NCBI RefSeq assembly: GCF_051603425.1
Contig: NZ_CP194411.1
Coordinates: 2,046,001-2,110,000 of the forward strand
DNA from: Selenomonas sputigena_A
Lineage (GTDB): Bacteria > Bacillota > Negativicutes > Selenomonadales > Selenomonadaceae
Reading direction: 5' to 3'
DNA: 64,000 bases
Shown here piece by piece: positions 1-8,424 of this stretch. The notes under the pieces were generated by a model. That model was not told the DNA's origin. It ran no database searches and saw only the letters and a program-made list of their open reading frames with translations. Position numbers and translations under genes: made by a program. How positions within the stretch are numbered: the first letter of the stretch is position 1; every line of letters starts with the position of its first letter.

Positions 1-17
1 TGAGGAAGCGAAATGAT

Positions 18-299
18 GTGAAGGCGTATACTTACATTCTCGTTTGTGCGGACGGCACGCTTTATACGGGCTGGACGAACAATCTTGAAAAACGCCTTGC
101 CGCACACAATGCAGGCAGGGGTGCGAAGTACACAAGGAGCCGCTGTCCCGTGCGGCTCCTTTACTATGAGGAATTTGCCCAAAAGAGTGAGGCGCAGAGC
201 CGTGAGTGTGCGATAAAACGTCTGCCGCGTGAGAAGAAAATGGCACTGGTACAGGGAGGCGTGAAGGATGAGGCGGCCGTCCCGGAAGGGAAAAAATAA
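18..299 (+). CDS. GIY-YIG domain protein (UPF0213/YhbQ type)
   Basis: Predicted 93-residue stand-alone GIY-YIG nuclease-fold protein. The N-terminus carries the paired motif YIL...YTGWT (about residues 6-20), followed by LEKRLAAHNAGRGAKYT, the usual pattern of the small YhbQ/UPF0213 family. The start is GTG at 18, because the in-frame sequence before it is very short. The upstream gene is cut off by the window edge. The family has the catalytic fold of UvrC and homing nucleases, but the cellular role of these single-domain members is poorly defined. A strong greA promoter follows, so this is probably the last gene of its transcript. Confidence 0.85.
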   Translation: MKAYTYILVCADGTLYTGWTNNLEKRLAAHNAGRGAKYTRSRCPVRLLYYEEFAQKSEAQSRECAIKRLPREKKMALVQGGVKDEAAVPEGKK

Positions 300-353
300 C
301 GGAAAACAGGCGCAGGGCGGCGAATTTTCGGCGGGTAAAAGGCGGGGCTTTCG

Positions 354-382
354 TTGACAAGGCGAGACGGTGCACCTATAAT
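354..382 (+). promoter_or_regulatory. Perfect-consensus sigma-A promoter of greA-lysS
   Basis: TTGACA at 354-359 and TATAAT at 377-382 are separated by exactly 17 bases, a full match to the vegetative consensus, 35 bases before the greA start. An unusually strong constitutive promoter is expected (inference). Confidence 0.85.
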
Positions 383-416
383 ATGAAAGATATGAAGCAT
401 CCAGAAAAAGGGGAAG

Positions 417-896
417 ATGGCGATGGCAGAAAAGCGCGTAATGCTGACAGAAGAAGGATACAAGAAGCTGCAGGAGAAGCTGGACTATTTGAAGAGCGTG
501 CGGCGTATCGAGGTGTCGGAGAGGCTCAAGGCGGCAATCGCGCTCGGCGATCTCTCGGAGAACTCGGAGTATGATGACGCAAAGAATGAGCAGGCTTTTC
601 TTGAGGGTGAGATTCTCGACCTTGAGGCGAAGATCAGGAACAGCGATATCATCAAGAGCGATGCCGCTTCCGATACGGTGCAGATGGGCAGTACAGTCGT
701 GATTCGTGATGTTGAGGCAGGGGAAGAGGATACTTATACGATTGTGGGAACGGCCGAGGCCGATCCCACAGAATTCAAGATTTCAAATGAATCACCTGTC
801 GGCGCTGCCATTATCGGCACAAAAGTAGGAGATATCGTAGATGTTCATGCTCCGGCCGGCATCATCAAGTATGAGGTTCGCGAGATCAAGGCGTGA
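417..896 (+). CDS. greA: Transcription elongation factor GreA
   Basis: 159 residues, the usual GreA length. GreA enters the secondary channel of backtracked RNA polymerase and stimulates cleavage of the transcript 3' end. The N-terminal coiled coil (about 1-75) shows the signature LGDLSENSEYDDAKNEQ, whose acidic tip residues are the catalytic ones in the family. The C-terminal FKBP-like domain ends in VHAPAGIIKYEVREIKA. ATG 417 follows a purine-rich site (AAAGGGGAAG). ATG 423 in the same frame is an alternative that would drop two residues. lysS follows after about 30 bases, the common greA-lysS order of Firmicutes, probably as one transcript from the promoter at 354. Confidence 0.97.
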   Translation: MAMAEKRVMLTEEGYKKLQEKLDYLKSVRRIEVSERLKAAIALGDLSENSEYDDAKNEQAFLEGEILDLEAKIRNSDIIKSDAASDTVQMGSTVVIRDVEAGEEDTYTIVGTAEADPTEFKISNESPVGAAIIGTKVGDIVDVHAPAGIIKYEVREIKA

Positions 897-926
897 TTTC
901 TGCGGCCATAGATGGGAGAAGAAAAA

Positions 927-2456
927 TTGGCAGATAAGAAGCAGGATGCAGTGCAGAAGGAAGATTTAAACGATCTCATGCGGGTGCGGCGTGAGAAGAT
1001 GGAAAAGTTCCGTGAGATGGGCGTCGCTCCTTTCGGGCATCGCTATGAGGTGACGCATCATGCGCAGGAGGTTCTCGATGCGTTTGCCCGCTTGGGAGAT
1101 GAAGAAGAGGCTGCGGAGGAGGTCAGACTTGCAGGACGCCTGATGGCGATTCGCGGTCATGGCAAGGCGAGCTTCGCTGTACTTATGGATTTGTCGGGCC
1201 GCATCCAAATATATTTCAAACTCGATGTTCTGGGCGAGGAGAAGTACAAGGAATTCAAGCTCCTTGATATCGGTGACATCATCGGTGTGGCAGGGCCTGT
1301 TTTCCGCACGCGGCGCGGGGAGCTTACGGTGCGTGTTGATGATTTCGACCTTCTTTCGAAATCACTTCGACCGCTGCCGGAGAAATTCCATGGCCTCAAG
1401 GATGTGGAGATGCGCTATCGGCAGCGTTACGTTGACCTCATCATGAATCCGGAGGTTAAGAATACTTTTGTCGCCCGTACGAAGATCATCCAGGCTATCC
1501 GCCGCTATCTTGATGAACGCGGTTTCCTTGAGGTGGAAACTCCGGTGATGTCGACGATTGCGGGCGGTGCGGCTGCAAAGCCCTTTGTAACGTACCACAA
1601 TGCACTCAATATGGAGCTGTATTTGCGCATTGCGACGGAGTTGAATTTGAAGCGTCTCATCGTAGGCGGTCTCGAGCGTGTTTACGAGCTTGGCCGTGTT
1701 TTTCGCAATGAAGGCATCGATGTGCGCCACAACCCGGAGTTTACCTCCATTGAGATTTATCAGGCGTATGCGGATTACAACGACCTCATGGATGTGACAG
1801 AGGGCATCTGCTGCCAGGCGGCGATGGATGTGCTCGGAACAACGGTTATCCGTTACGAGGATACGGAAATCGATCTCGCGAAGATCAAGCGCATCAGCAT
1901 GAACGATGCGGTGAAGGAAGCGACGGGGCAGGATTTTCTGAGTGCCAAGACGGTTGAGGAAGCACGTGCTATGGCGGATACGATCGGGGTCTCTTATGAG
2001 CCGCAGCACGGCATCGGCGGAATCCTCAATGAAGCTTTCGAGGCGAAGGTTGAGGATTCCCTGATACAGCCGACGTTTATTACGGGGCATCCGACAGAAA
2101 TTTCGCCTTTGGCGAAGCGCAATCCCGAGAATCCGCTGATTACGGATCGTTTCGAGTTTTACGTCTATGGTCGTGAACTGGCAAATGGCTTCACCGAACT
2201 CAACGATCCGATTGACCAGGAACAGCGTTTCCTTGATCAAGTGAAGCAGAGGGAAGCGGGCGACGATGAGGCGCACCCGATGGATCGCGACTATATTACG
2301 GCGATGGAGTACGGCCTGCCGCCGACAGGAGGTCTGGGCATCGGCGTTGATCGCCTTGTGATGCTCTTGACGGACAGTCCTTCGATCCGCGACGTGCTTT
2401 TCTTCCCACATATGCGCCCGGAGGCGACGCGCGACGGAGCGGCAACGGAAGAGTAA
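927..2456 (+). CDS. lysS: Lysyl-tRNA synthetase, class II
   Basis: Charges tRNA-Lys with lysine using ATP in the cytoplasm. An N-terminal OB-fold anticodon-binding domain (about 60-165) is followed by the class II catalytic core. Motif 2 is visible as ERVYELGRVFRNEG, and motif 3 as GLGIGVDRLVMLLT near the C-terminus. I chose TTG 927 because GGGAGAAG lies five bases before it. The in-frame ATG at 912 (five residues longer) has no ribosome-binding site and itself contributes that site. The length (about 509 residues) is normal. The gene is co-transcribed with greA and ends at a strong hairpin terminator. Confidence 0.97.
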   Translation: MADKKQDAVQKEDLNDLMRVRREKMEKFREMGVAPFGHRYEVTHHAQEVLDAFARLGDEEEAAEEVRLAGRLMAIRGHGKASFAVLMDLSGRIQIYFKLDVLGEEKYKEFKLLDIGDIIGVAGPVFRTRRGELTVRVDDFDLLSKSLRPLPEKFHGLKDVEMRYRQRYVDLIMNPEVKNTFVARTKIIQAIRRYLDERGFLEVETPVMSTIAGGAAAKPFVTYHNALNMELYLRIATELNLKRLIVGGLERVYELGRVFRNEGIDVRHNPEFTSIEIYQAYADYNDLMDVTEGICCQAAMDVLGTTVIRYEDTEIDLAKIKRISMNDAVKEATGQDFLSAKTVEEARAMADTIGVSYEPQHGIGGILNEAFEAKVEDSLIQPTFITGHPTEISPLAKRNPENPLITDRFEFYVYGRELANGFTELNDPIDQEQRFLDQVKQREAGDDEAHPMDRDYITAMEYGLPPTGGLGIGVDRLVMLLTDSPSIRDVLFFPHMRPEATRDGAATEE

Positions 2457-2470
2457 AGGAGACGACTAAA

Positions 2471-2498
2471 ACGCCCCGCAGTTTTGCGGGGCGTTGCT
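2471..2498 (+). terminator. Rho-independent terminator after lysS
   Basis: Perfect 10-bp stem ACGCCCCGCA / TGCGGGGCGT (2471-2480 and 2485-2494) with a GTTT loop. The following T-tract is short and interrupted. Confidence 0.75.
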
Positions 2499-2617
2499 GT
2501 ATTGCCTCTATAAAGGAAGGATTTTCGCTCTCTTTGACGAATTGCTAAAATAAATGGATATGCTCTTTGGGGTGTGGTCTTTCCCCGGGGATGAATAAAA
2601 GGAAAGAAGGATGTTCC

Positions 2618-2857
2618 ATGGGTATGAACGATATGATGGAGGGCCAGGCGCGTCCGGCCAGGATGCGCTCCCAAGCAGAGGTGAAGGCACAGTATGAAGT
2701 GAAGATCAAAAAGTATAATGAATTGATGCAGGCGCAAGGCGACCATCGTGAGCAGCGCATGGAACTTTATGCTGAGATCAAATTGCTTGGCTGGGTGCTC
2801 GGCAAGAAGGAAAAAGCGGTTATCGATGAGATTGGTACGCATCATATCAATCGTTAA
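2618..2857 (+). CDS. Small hypothetical protein, 79 aa
   Basis: Not recognised. ATG 2618 is chosen because GAAGGA lies six bases upstream; a longer in-frame start at 2567 has no such site. The product is soluble, charged and probably helical: an N-terminal Met/Gly-rich stretch, then KAQYEVKIKKYNELMQAQGD and a Lys-rich C-terminus ending THHINR. There is no signal peptide or membrane segment. It stands alone between two intrinsic terminators, so it is likely a monocistronic gene with its own promoter. Codon use resembles the neighbours, which together with the ribosome-binding site supports a real gene. Confidence 0.75.
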   Translation: MGMNDMMEGQARPARMRSQAEVKAQYEVKIKKYNELMQAQGDHREQRMELYAEIKLLGWVLGKKEKAVIDEIGTHHINR

Positions 2858-2886
2858 AAGTCTGTATTTCGAGTTTTTTAGGAGAG

Positions 2887-2932
2887 GCGGACGGGTTCCC
2901 GAAATGGGCGGGCCGTCCGCTTTTTTCTTTTT
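2887..2932 (+). terminator. Rho-independent terminator
   Basis: Stem GCGGACGG (2887-2894) / CCGTCCGC (2913-2920) followed directly by TTTTTTCTTTTT. Ends the 79-aa orphan gene. Confidence 0.9.
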
Positions 2933-3017
2933 CGGCTGCGGTTTATCGTTGGACGCAATATTCCGGTGTGGCGAAGCGGAGCAGGTCGTTCTTTTTGTTT
3001 CGTCCATCTGACAACTG

Positions 3018-3026
3018 TGCTATAAT
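3018..3026 (+). promoter_or_regulatory. Extended -10 promoter of uppP
   Basis: TGCTATAAT, an extended -10 (TGn plus perfect TATAAT), 44 bases before the uppP start. No good -35 is seen, which is usual for extended -10 promoters. Confidence 0.6.
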
Positions 3027-3069
3027 GAGTTTATTCAATCATCGTAGGAAGATTTTAGGAGGATGTCTC

Positions 3070-3915
3070 GTGGATTTAAGTATTGTAGAGCTTTTGAAAA
3101 CTGTTATTCTGGGTATTGTGGAAGGGCTGACAGAATGGCTGCCAATCAGCAGCACGGGGCATATGATTCTTGTCGATGAGTTTATCAAGCTGGATGTGTC
3201 GAAACAATTCATGGATATGTTCCTCGTCGTTATTCAGCTTGGTGCAATTCTTGCTGTTGTCGTACTGAATTTCGAGAAGCTTAACCCCTTTTCCAGCTGG
3301 AAAGCGCGTTGGGAAAAGAGGGATACTTGGCGCCTTTGGTACAAGGTCATTCTCGCTTGTATTCCGGCAGGCGTCATAGGGCTTCTGTTCAATAAATATA
3401 TGGAAGAACATTTTATGACAGCGCCTGTTGTCGCGGCGACTTTGATTTTTTACGGCATGATGTTCATTCTTGTTGAAACTTACAACAAGCGGCGTTCGCC
3501 GCGCATCCGTGAGATCGAAGATCTTGATTACAAGACCGCATTCATTATCGGGCTCTTCCAAGTGCTGTCTCTTGTGCCGGGTACTTCGCGCTCAGGGGCG
3601 ACGATCCTTGGCGGCATTCTTTTCGGTACGTCGCGTTATGTTGCGGCGGAGTTCACGTTCTTTCTGGCAATCCCGATCATGTTTGGTGCGAGTTTCCTGA
3701 AGCTCTTCAAGTTTGGCTGGCATTATACGGGAAGCGAGATTTTGATTCTTGTGGTGGGGATGGCGACAGCCTTTGTCGTTTCGATTCTCTCGATAAAATT
3801 TCTGCTGCGATATATCAAGAATAACGATTTCAAGGCTTTCGGCTGGTACCGCATTGCACTTGGTCTTCTCGTCGTGCTCTATCTCTTTTTCGTCGGTGAT
3901 CCGGTGCAGGGCTAA
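3070..3915 (+). CDS. uppP: Undecaprenyl-diphosphatase UppP (BacA type)
   Basis: Integral membrane phosphatase that converts undecaprenyl diphosphate to the monophosphate carrier used for peptidoglycan and other envelope polymers; also linked to bacitracin resistance. Both family signatures are present: EGLTEWLPISSTGHMIL near residue 20 and VPGTSRSGATILGG in the middle. About eight hydrophobic segments, 281 residues, as expected. GTG 3070 is chosen because AGGAGG (3057-3062) lies seven bases before it; the open frame extends upstream without another such site. xth follows after 12 bases and is probably co-transcribed. Confidence 0.96.
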   Translation: MDLSIVELLKTVILGIVEGLTEWLPISSTGHMILVDEFIKLDVSKQFMDMFLVVIQLGAILAVVVLNFEKLNPFSSWKARWEKRDTWRLWYKVILACIPAGVIGLLFNKYMEEHFMTAPVVAATLIFYGMMFILVETYNKRRSPRIREIEDLDYKTAFIIGLFQVLSLVPGTSRSGATILGGILFGTSRYVAAEFTFFLAIPIMFGASFLKLFKFGWHYTGSEILILVVGMATAFVVSILSIKFLLRYIKNNDFKAFGWYRIALGLLVVLYLFFVGDPVQG

Positions 3916-3927
3916 GGGGGAACAATC

Positions 3928-4680
3928 ATGCGTTTTGTATCCTGGAATGTCAACGGACTGCGCGCGTGCCTTGGAAAGGGATTCATGCAGTCCTTTAAGG
4001 AACTCGATGCCGACGTTTTCGGCGTGCAGGAGACGAAGATGCAGCCCGAGCAGGCGATTTTGGAGCTCACGGGCTATAAGCAGTATTGGAACAGCGCAGA
4101 GAAAAAAGGCTATTCAGGCACTGCTGTCTTCAGCCGCATTGAGCCGCTTTCTGTCAGCTGCGGCATCGGCATTGACGAACATGATCACGAGGGACGCGTC
4201 ATTACGCTTGAGTTCGATGAGCTTTACTTCGTGACGGTCTACACGCCAAATTCACAGCGCGGTCTTGAGCGGCTTGCTTACCGCATGACGTGGGAAGAGG
4301 CGTTTCGCGCTTATCTCTTGGCTCTGGATGCCAAGAAACCCGTTGTCGTCTGCGGCGACCTCAACGTGGCGCATACGGAAATCGACCTCAAGAATCCCAA
4401 GACAAACCGCAAGAATGCGGGCTTCACCGACGAGGAGCGTGAAAAGATGACGGAGCTTCTCGAAGCAGGCTTTACGGACACTTTCCGTGCGCTTTATCCG
4501 GATAAGACGGGAATCTACACATGGTGGTCCTATCTGAGAAAAGCGCGAGAGACGAACGCAGGCTGGCGTATTGACTATTTTCTTGTATCTGACCGCCTCG
4601 CACCTAAGATCAAAGAGGCGACGATCCACAATGAGATTTTCGGCAGCGATCATTGTCCTGTGGGGCTTGAACTGAAATAA
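3928..4680 (+). CDS. xth: Exodeoxyribonuclease III / AP endonuclease
   Basis: Base-excision repair enzyme cutting DNA at abasic sites and removing 3'-blocking groups. 250 residues of the exonuclease-endonuclease-phosphatase fold: FVSWNVNGLRACL at the start, QETKMQ (metal-binding Glu), GDLNVAHTEIDL (catalytic Asp and Asn) and the terminal SDHCPVGLEL (catalytic Asp-His). ATG 3928 has AAGGGGGAA upstream. It is close behind uppP and followed by a terminator, so uppP-xth is a likely two-gene transcript. Confidence 0.95.
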   Translation: MRFVSWNVNGLRACLGKGFMQSFKELDADVFGVQETKMQPEQAILELTGYKQYWNSAEKKGYSGTAVFSRIEPLSVSCGIGIDEHDHEGRVITLEFDELYFVTVYTPNSQRGLERLAYRMTWEEAFRAYLLALDAKKPVVVCGDLNVAHTEIDLKNPKTNRKNAGFTDEEREKMTELLEAGFTDTFRALYPDKTGIYTWWSYLRKARETNAGWRIDYFLVSDRLAPKIKEATIHNEIFGSDHCPVGLELK

Positions 4681-4699
4681 ATGTGTGGGAAATCTTGCC

Positions 4700-4748
4700 C
4701 GCGCTGTATCCGGAGAGTGTATTTTTCCAGATGCAGCGCGATTTTTTA
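4700..4748 (+). terminator. Rho-independent terminator after xth
   Basis: CGCGCTG (4700-4706) pairs with CAGCGCG (4734-4740), the stem extending inward with one mismatch, followed by ATTTTTTAT. Confidence 0.8.
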
Positions 4749-4778
4749 TATAAAAGGTCAAAAAATCAAAAAAAGTTC

Positions 4779-4807
4779 TTGACTATTCTTTCGAAACTGA
4801 GTAATAT
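4779..4807 (+). promoter_or_regulatory. Sigma-A promoter of groES-groEL
   Basis: TTGACT (4779-4784), 17-base spacer, TAATAT (4802-4807). It lies 11 bases before the CIRCE element, so the operator overlaps the expected transcription start. The same hexamer pair and spacing recur before htpG (32720-32748). Confidence 0.8.
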
Positions 4808-4818
4808 AAGAACTGTGA

Positions 4819-4845
4819 TTAGCACTCAAGCAATGCGAGTGCTAA
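4819..4845 (+). promoter_or_regulatory. CIRCE operator (HrcA binding site)
   Basis: TTAGCACTC (4819-4827), nine-base spacer, GAGTGCTAA (4837-4845): an exact match to the CIRCE consensus inverted repeat bound by the heat-shock repressor HrcA. It predicts that groESL is repressed by HrcA and induced by unfolded protein. hrcA itself is not in this window. Confidence 0.97.
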
Positions 4846-4875
4846 CAAGAGCTTTTTATTGGGAGGAAGATAAAA

Positions 4876-5157
4876 ATGATTAAGCCATTGGGCGACAGAG
4901 TTGTCATCAAGGTTTCGGAAGGCGATATGAAGACGGCAAGCGGCATCGTGCTGCCGGATACGGCTAAAGAAAAGCCGCAGAAGGGTGAGGTTGTCGCAGT
5001 GGGGACGGGCAAGCTCCTCGACAATGGGCAGCGTGCTCCGATGGAAGTAAAGACCGGCGACAATGTCATCTTCTCGAAGTATTCGGGTTCTGAGGTCAAG
5101 GTGGATGAGCAGGATTATCTGATTGTCCGTGAGAGTGATATCCTCGCGATTCTCTAA
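4876..5157 (+). CDS. groES: Co-chaperonin GroES
   Basis: 93-residue co-chaperonin that caps the GroEL ring as a heptamer. Typical segments: IKPLGDRVVIK, the mobile-loop region around SGIVLPDTAKEKPQKGEVVAVG, and GDNVIFSKYSGSEVKVDEQDYLIVRE. ATG 4876 follows GGGAGGAAG. First gene of the CIRCE-controlled operon, 60 bases ahead of groEL. Confidence 0.98.
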   Translation: MIKPLGDRVVIKVSEGDMKTASGIVLPDTAKEKPQKGEVVAVGTGKLLDNGQRAPMEVKTGDNVIFSKYSGSEVKVDEQDYLIVRESDILAIL

Positions 5158-5217
5158 GGATGCGCCGCGGGAAAAATACCGATTCGATGATATAGATGTG
5201 TTTGGAGGTTTTTTATA

Positions 5218-6849
5218 ATGGCAAAGCAGGTTTTGTTCAATGAAGAAGCGCGCCGTGCTCTGGGCAAGGGCGTTGACGCTTTGGCGAATGCCGTAAAGGT
5301 TACGCTTGGCCCCAAGGGCCGCAATGTCGTTCTTGACAAGAAATTCGGTGCACCGACGATTACGAATGACGGCGTGACGATTGCAAAGGACATTGAACTC
5401 GAAGATCCGTTTGAGAATATGGGCGCACAGCTCGTGAAGGAAGTCGCGACGAAGACGAACGACATTGCGGGTGACGGTACGACGACGGCGACGCTTCTCG
5501 CACAGGCCATGATTCATGAAGGCATGCGCAATGTTGCTGCAGGCGCGAACCCGATGATTTTGAAGAAGGGCATCGAGCAGGCGGTCAAGAAGCTTGTCGA
5601 GGAGATCAAGAACAACTCGAAGAAGGTTGAGGGCAAGGAGGCGATTGCACAGGTCGCTGCGATTTCCTCCGGCGATGAAGAGGTTGGCGAGCTTATTGCC
5701 GAGGCCATGGAGAAGGTCGGCAAGGACGGCGTCATCACGGTTGAGGAATCGAAGTCCATGGACACGAACCTCTCCGTTGTTGAAGGCATGCAGTTTGACC
5801 GCGGTTATATCTCTCCTTACATGGTTACGGATACGGATAAGATGGAAGCCGTTCTGGAGAATCCGTACATCCTGATTACGGACCGCAAGATTTCGGCGAT
5901 TGCCGATATCCTGCCGATTCTTGAAAAGGTCGTCAAGCAGGGCAAGGAGCTCATGATCATCTCTGAGGATCTTGACGGCGAGGCTCTTGCTACGCTCGTT
6001 GTCAATAAGCTGCGCGGCACGTTCAAGGCTCTTGCGGTCAAGGCTCCGGGCTTCGGCGATCGCCGTAAGGCCATGCTTGAGGATATCGCAATCCTGACGG
6101 GCGGCACGGTCATCTCGGAAGAAGTCGGCCGCAAGCTTGACAGCGTGGATATCGAAGATCTTGGTCAGGCTCGCCAGGTTCGTGCCTCGAAGGAGGAGAC
6201 GACGATTGTCGACGGTTCCGGCGACAAGGCGGCGATCAATGCCCGTGTTGAGCAGATCAAGAAGCAGATTGCCGAGACGACTTCGGATTTCGACAAGGAG
6301 AAGCTGCAGGAACGTCTTGCAAAGCTTGCAGGCGGCGTTGCTGTCATTGAGATCGGCGCTGCGACTGAAGTCGAAATGAAGGATAAGAAGCTTCGCATCG
6401 AGGATGCTTTGAATGCTACTCGCGCTGCTGTGGAAGAAGGCATTGTTGCCGGCGGCGGTACGACGTTTGTCGACATCCTGTCTGCGCTTGACAGCATCAG
6501 CGCCGATGGCGATGTTCAGACGGGCATCAACATCGTGAAGCGTGCGATTGAAGAGCCTGTTCGCCAGATCGCAGACAACGCCGGTCTTGAAGGCGCTGTT
6601 GTCGTCGAGAATGTCAAGAAGGCGGCCAATGGCACGGGCTTCAACGCCTTGAACGGCGAGTATGTTGACATGATCAGCGCCGGTATCGTTGATCCGGCCA
6701 AGGTCACGCGTTCCGCCCTGCAGAATGCGGCAAGCATTGCGGCCATGGTACTCACGACGGAAACGCTTGTGGCTGACAAGCCGGAAAAAGAAGCCCCGAT
6801 GCCGATGGGCGCTCCCGGCATGGGCGGCGGTATGCCGGGCATGATGTAA
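5218..6849 (+). CDS. groEL: Chaperonin GroEL
   Basis: 543-residue chaperonin forming the double heptameric folding chamber. ATP-binding signatures PKGRNVVLDKKFGAPTITND and IAGDGTTTATLLAQ are present. The C-terminus is the Gly/Met-rich tail GMGGGMPGMM that lines the cavity in this family. ATG 5218 has TTGGAGG about eight bases upstream. Co-transcribed with groES and ended by the terminator at 6889-6928. The long open frame on the opposite strand of this gene is a codon-bias shadow. Confidence 0.98.
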   Translation: MAKQVLFNEEARRALGKGVDALANAVKVTLGPKGRNVVLDKKFGAPTITNDGVTIAKDIELEDPFENMGAQLVKEVATKTNDIAGDGTTTATLLAQAMIHEGMRNVAAGANPMILKKGIEQAVKKLVEEIKNNSKKVEGKEAIAQVAAISSGDEEVGELIAEAMEKVGKDGVITVEESKSMDTNLSVVEGMQFDRGYISPYMVTDTDKMEAVLENPYILITDRKISAIADILPILEKVVKQGKELMIISEDLDGEALATLVVNKLRGTFKALAVKAPGFGDRRKAMLEDIAILTGGTVISEEVGRKLDSVDIEDLGQARQVRASKEETTIVDGSGDKAAINARVEQIKKQIAETTSDFDKEKLQERLAKLAGGVAVIEIGAATEVEMKDKKLRIEDALNATRAAVEEGIVAGGGTTFVDILSALDSISADGDVQTGINIVKRAIEEPVRQIADNAGLEGAVVVENVKKAANGTGFNALNGEYVDMISAGIVDPAKVTRSALQNAASIAAMVLTTETLVADKPEKEAPMPMGAPGMGGGMPGMM

Positions 6850-6888
6850 GCAAAAAGGGCAGGATCGGTTCGGATTTTGCGTAGGGAA

Positions 6889-6928
6889 CTCCCCTGCAGC
6901 ATCGTTGGATTGCTGCGGGGGAGTTTTT
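6889..6928 (+). terminator. Rho-independent terminator of groESL
   Basis: A 13-bp stem (6889-6901 with 6911-6923, one G-T wobble), 9-base loop, then TTTTT. Confidence 0.93.
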
Positions 6929-7044
6929 GCGCGTTCGGCATGGAGAAGAAAGCGAGGAGAAAAGGCGTAAAGTTGGCAGGAGTTTCCTGTATCTTTGGGG
7001 AATATTACAGCAATACGTATTTTCGGATTTACGGAGGAATCTTC

Positions 7045-7479
7045 ATGGTAGAGGCAGCGGAGAAATTTAAGCGTTATTTGCAGCGCACAAAGAACGAAAG
7101 TTTTGAACGCGAAGAGCTTGGTGATGAGCATCGAAGTGTGATTTTTCGTTCGACGGTTGAAGTGCAGGGGCAGTATGTGCCGGTTGGCGTGATTTTTGAT
7201 GATACGATCTATGTGGTTGTGCGCGCCAATATTGCACCGAAGGCCTTGACTGACGATAATGCTTATGAGGTTTCGAATCTTATCACACGCCTGAACAGCG
7301 GCAACAAGCTTTTTAAGTACTATCTTGCTCCGGATACGTCCGTTATCCTTGATGCGTGTATCCCCATGACGAAAGAGAATTATTCGGCGGAGCTCATCAA
7401 TATGATTGTGGGTGTTGTGGCGAGAGAAATTCAGAAGCGTCATGGTGATTTTATGCGCTTGATCTGGCACAAGGATTGA
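7045..7479 (+). CDS. YbjN-like hypothetical protein, 144 aa
   Basis: No firm identification. ATG 7045 is preceded by GGAGG (7033-7037) at a good distance; the open frame runs further upstream but without a ribosome-binding site. The layout is like the YbjN / type III secretion chaperone-like fold: an N-terminal helix (AAEKFKRYLQR), beta-rich centre (VIFRSTVEVQGQYVPVGVIFDD, IYVVVRANI), then the helix AYEVSNLITRLN and a C-terminal helix. No signal peptide or membrane segment, so cytoplasmic. It sits between the groESL terminator and rmlA; the 62-base gap before rmlA may or may not break the transcript. Confidence 0.75.
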   Translation: MVEAAEKFKRYLQRTKNESFEREELGDEHRSVIFRSTVEVQGQYVPVGVIFDDTIYVVVRANIAPKALTDDNAYEVSNLITRLNSGNKLFKYYLAPDTSVILDACIPMTKENYSAELINMIVGVVAREIQKRHGDFMRLIWHKD

Positions 7480-7541
7480 TCATGTGAGCCTGACGGCAAG
7501 CATTTTGCTTGTTCGAGGTTTCTTTCATGGGAGGTGTATGG

Positions 7542-8414
7542 ATGCTGAAAAAAGGAATTGTTTTGGCGGGTGGCTCAGGCACGCGCCTTTATCCTTTGAC
7601 GAAGGTTGTTTCCAAGCAGCTTATGCCAATATTTGACAAGCCGATGATTTATTATCCTTTGAGCACATTGATGCTCGCCGGCATTGAGAATATCCTTGTT
7701 ATTACAACACCGCAGGACAGCTCTATGTTTGCCGCCATGCTTGGCAATGGCAGCCAATGGGGCATCCATATCTCGTATGCCGTGCAGCCTAGTCCGGATG
7801 GTCTTGCTCAGGCGTTTATTATTGGCGAGGATTTCATCGGCAAGGACGGCTGCGCTCTTGTTCTCGGAGATAATATTTTTTATGGAGCCGATCTTGTCCA
7901 ACTTTTGCAGAGTGCCGCTTCCCGTGAGACGGGGGCGACGGTGTTTGCTTATTATGTCAGCAATCCGAAGCGCTACGGCGTTGTGGAGTTTGACAGGGCA
8001 GGCCGCGCCATAAGCCTTGAGGAGAAACCGCAGGAACCGCGCTCTAACTATGCAGTGACAGGGCTTTATTTTTACGACAATGATGTTGTGGATATCGCAA
8101 AGGCAGTCAAGCCTTCGGCACGCGGTGAGCTGGAAATCACTGACGTGAACAAGGCGTATCTGGAGCGAGGCGATCTCCATGTGGAAAAAATGCGGCGCGG
8201 TTTTGCTTGGCTCGATACGGGGACGCATGAGTCGCTTTTGCAGGCGGCGACTTTTGTTGAAACGATACAGGATCGCCAAGGGCTGAAGATTGCCTGTGTC
8301 GAGGAGATTGCCTACCGCATGGGATATATCGATGCAGAGCAGGTACTGCGCTTGGCTCAGCCATTGATGAAAAACGACTATGGTCGTTACTTGGAACAGC
8401 TGGTCAGGGGTTAG
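7542..8414 (+). CDS. rmlA: Glucose-1-phosphate thymidylyltransferase RmlA
   Basis: Makes dTDP-glucose from dTTP and glucose-1-phosphate, the first step of dTDP-rhamnose synthesis for envelope polysaccharide. The nucleotidyltransferase signature GIVLAGGSGTRLYPLT opens the protein, followed by KQLMPIFDKPMIYYPLS; VLGDNIFYG carries the metal-binding Asp. 290 residues, the normal length. ATG 7542 has GGAGGT six bases upstream (7530-7535), which decides against the in-frame TTG at 7509. First of three closely packed rml genes. Confidence 0.96.
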   Translation: MLKKGIVLAGGSGTRLYPLTKVVSKQLMPIFDKPMIYYPLSTLMLAGIENILVITTPQDSSMFAAMLGNGSQWGIHISYAVQPSPDGLAQAFIIGEDFIGKDGCALVLGDNIFYGADLVQLLQSAASRETGATVFAYYVSNPKRYGVVEFDRAGRAISLEEKPQEPRSNYAVTGLYFYDNDVVDIAKAVKPSARGELEITDVNKAYLERGDLHVEKMRRGFAWLDTGTHESLLQAATFVETIQDRQGLKIACVEEIAYRMGYIDAEQVLRLAQPLMKNDYGRYLEQLVRG

Positions 8415-8424
8415 GGGATAAGGA

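Noticed and set aside
2567..2617. Longer start for the 79-aa orphan protein
   Set aside because: No ribosome-binding site before 2567, while GAAGGA sits six bases before ATG 2618.
4819..7470. Open frame of 883 codons on the minus strand opposite groES-groEL
   Set aside because: It mirrors the codon bias of groEL and is rich in Arg, His and Leu with no known domain; groEL is certain.
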